From Beroe forskalii (lineage: Eukaryota; Ctenophora; Nuda; Beroida; Beroidae), in contig WFMF01000006.1 in assembly GCA_011033025.1 (NCBI GenBank), positions 1,550,001 through 1,614,000 of the forward strand: a DNA stretch of 64,000 nt, in the 5' to 3' direction. Positions 62,260 to 64,000 of this stretch are shown in pieces. Under the pieces are notes generated by a model that was not told where the DNA came from, made no database searches, and worked only from the letters and a program-made list of their open reading frames with translations. The translations under genes and the position numbers were made by a program. Each line of letters opens with the position of its first letter. Position 1 is the first letter of the stretch.

Positions 62260-64000
62260 CTAATCGTGCACGTTAGCAATGTTAGCCATGTGCAGAGCAG
62301 TTGTGATGTCCTCAAAGTTGACATTCGTCAGGTTAGCTCCTCGCATGTTGGTGTTGTACAGCTCAGCACCGTTCAGATCACATCCCTGAGAATATCATGG
62401 AATTAAAATATTTGACAAATTAGAACTCGAAGTTTTAATGGAACTTATTCCCAGTATATGAGACGTCGGGCCATAACAGCGTAGTATAAACTTATAAATA
62501 TGCTCAACTTATCATTTCCATAGTACTCCCGGACTGCAGGTATTTCAAAACTGAAAGAGTACGCACCTCCAAGTCAGCACCAGCCAGACAGGCGCCCTTC
62601 AGAGAACAGTTCTTAAGATTAGATCCTCGCAAATTAGCCACTCTTAGATTAACTCCTCCGAGGTTAGCACTCTGAAAGGATAGAATTAATATTTTACAAC
62701 ATAAGATATCGACTATAACAAGTATAAACCACAGTTCCACTTCCAGTATGTGTGGCTGCTTGGATGTTTTGGATGTTCACGGGGTAGTGTGGGAAGGCGA
62801 TGAGTGGCTTTTTCCAGGCTAAACACAGCTAATTAGAAATAGTACTGCGACTCAGCTGAGACTCATTAGCGGTATGCCTGGCATTCTTTAGTAGTCACAC
62901 AGAATGTTAACTGTTCGTACACAGAATACCCACTGTACTGTATGTACACTTTGTACTGTATGTACACTTTGTACTGTATGTAAAAATAGTACTGTATGTA
63001 ATAACTTACAAATAGTACTGTGTACAAATAGTACTGTTTAGTGGGCGCTCTGGATTGAAACCAGGACTTAAATGAGCTAGCGATATTATAGTTTGGTTTG
63101 TAATGGAATGAAAGTTTATCTGTCTTGGGTTACTGATATGTGTGCCCATATATAGGTCGAAAGCCGGAAAGCAACACCTCCAAAAAAGGACATGTAGAAA
63201 GCAAGGGCTTGGCAATTATTAACCACGGCTCCATAATTGCACTAAACATAATCCCAATTTCTCCAAGAAGGGCAAGAAAGATGATGGAAAGATGGTTCCT
63301 AAAAAACTGTCTGAAAAGGAACTGAGATGGGACAATGCCCAGTTCTTTCTACAGTCTCAAGCTTTGACCTACTTTTCGACGTATTGCTCTCGACCTATGA
63401 GCACAGCTTATACGTGCAATGTTTATCATGTCCATATTGAATTTAGTGTTCAATGAGAATAGTTGTTTCCCGCCTCTCATTATCCTATATGGAGTAAAGG
63501 TCGTTGCCCAGAGAGCACTTTGCTTTCTGATGACACTTCTCTCAACTTCAAGCACACCAAGTGACACACAATAAAGATACACAGCGAACATACCTTACAA
63601 ACCAACGTAAAAGTAGTTGTAAAGAAACTAGTTTGATATAAGTTTTTTTTCTGAAGAGGTGATAAAAAAGGAGGCACTTTGACTCACCTTGAATCACTGA
63701 TTCAAGGTGAGTCAAAGTGCCTGGGCTTTTTTTATCACCTCTTCAGAAAAAAAAACTTATCAAACTAGTTACTTTACAACTACTTTCACGTTGGTACAAA
63801 AGAGGGGCACCCTTGGAGCACGCACCTGGCACAAAGGGGGGGGGGGGGCATGAACGTGCAAAAAAGGGTTCGCCAACAGAATACTCAACGGCCAATGAGA
63901 CCCACCTCTAAGTTGACACCCTTCATCTGGGCTCCCAGGAGAGAAGAAGGCCGGAGTTTGGAGTCCTCGAAGTTACACCTCACTAAGCTAGCATTGTCCA
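62260..64000 (-). CDS. KCTD9: KCTD9-like pentapeptide-repeat protein, last three exons (partial)
   Basis: Exons 64000-63906 (runs off the window), 62671-62567 and 62385-62260 join in phase 0 at GT-AG sites. They give A(D/N)LXX pentapeptide repeats (GVNLRVANLRGSNLKNCSLK, GACLAGADLE, GCDLNGAELYNTNMRGANL), ending NVNFEDITTALHMANI. This closely follows the C-terminus of animal KCTD9 as I remember it (NLRVATLKNAKLKNCNLRGA and LTPLHM). KCTD9 pairs an N-terminal BTB-type domain, which binds cullin-3, with a pentapeptide right-handed helix. The BTB part should lie beyond the right edge. Intron 1 in this window is 1.2 kb and filled with repeats. Confidence 0.88.
62925..63040. repeat. TGTACTGTATGTACA short tandem repeat in KCTD9 intron
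   Basis: Five or six irregular units around TTTGTACTGTATGTACAC, period about 18-20. Confidence 0.75.
63601..63794. mobile_element. 194-base near-perfect palindrome (MITE) in KCTD9 intron
   Basis: Ends ACCAACGT and its complement; the centre pairs GCACTTTGACTCACCTTGAA with its complement around 63697. The arms are almost unbroken. Confidence 0.8.

Overview
This is a 64 kb piece of AT-rich animal nuclear DNA with short GT-AG introns. It holds parts or all of three recognisable metazoan gene families and a secreted aerolysin-fold gene. The rest is very dense in inverted-repeat mobile elements. Split exons, a trypsin/LDLa protein, EXOC1 and KCTD9 homologues and a CR1/L2-like LINE point to an invertebrate (sponge, cnidarian or another marine lineage). 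The species cannot be named from sequence alone. No ribosomal RNA, intact tRNA, CRISPR, retroviral, LTR or Polinton element was recognised.

Genes. (1) 10841 down to 3149, minus strand: the first third of an exocyst subunit 1 (EXOC1/Sec3) gene, eleven exons in perfect phase including a possible 15-base microexon; its C-terminal exons were not found and probably lie off the left edge. (2) 21939-20488, minus: an intronless secreted protein with a trefoil-like N-terminal half, an aerolysin-type pore-forming module and a repetitive acidic tail. (3) 55043-58498, plus: an eleven-exon, 520-residue trypsin-fold protease with a CUB-like region, an LDLa domain and a hydrophobic C-terminus. Its primary specificity pocket is very unusual. 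(4) 64000-62260, minus: the last three exons of a KCTD9-like pentapeptide-repeat gene. Genes 3 and 4 converge. Gene 4 enters from the right edge.

Mobile DNA. 11.5-15.7 kb, 34.3-36.0 kb and 51.3-53.9 kb each carry a large foldback element whose two arms are oppositely oriented minisatellites, bounded by matching terminal motifs and short target duplications. 41.0-44.1 and 59.6-61.8 kb are two long palindromic elements that share the end CT[G/C]CAGTAGC and a TA target. 26.7-28.9 and 46.6-48.2 kb are head-to-tail arrays of roughly 300-base Helitron-like units ending in a GC hairpin plus CTAG. 30.3-34.3 kb is a decayed LINE that keeps an esterase-type ORF1, an endonuclease and its 3' tail but has lost its reverse transcriptase; it is invaded by a 0.8 kb inverted-repeat element. 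Many MITEs, four tRNA-like SINE heads and several minisatellites fill the remainder.

The genes do not form an operon or pathway. The strongest candidate for a poorly described system is the satellite-armed foldback class, two members of which share TIRs beginning GGCAA and 8-base target duplications while carrying unrelated satellites.
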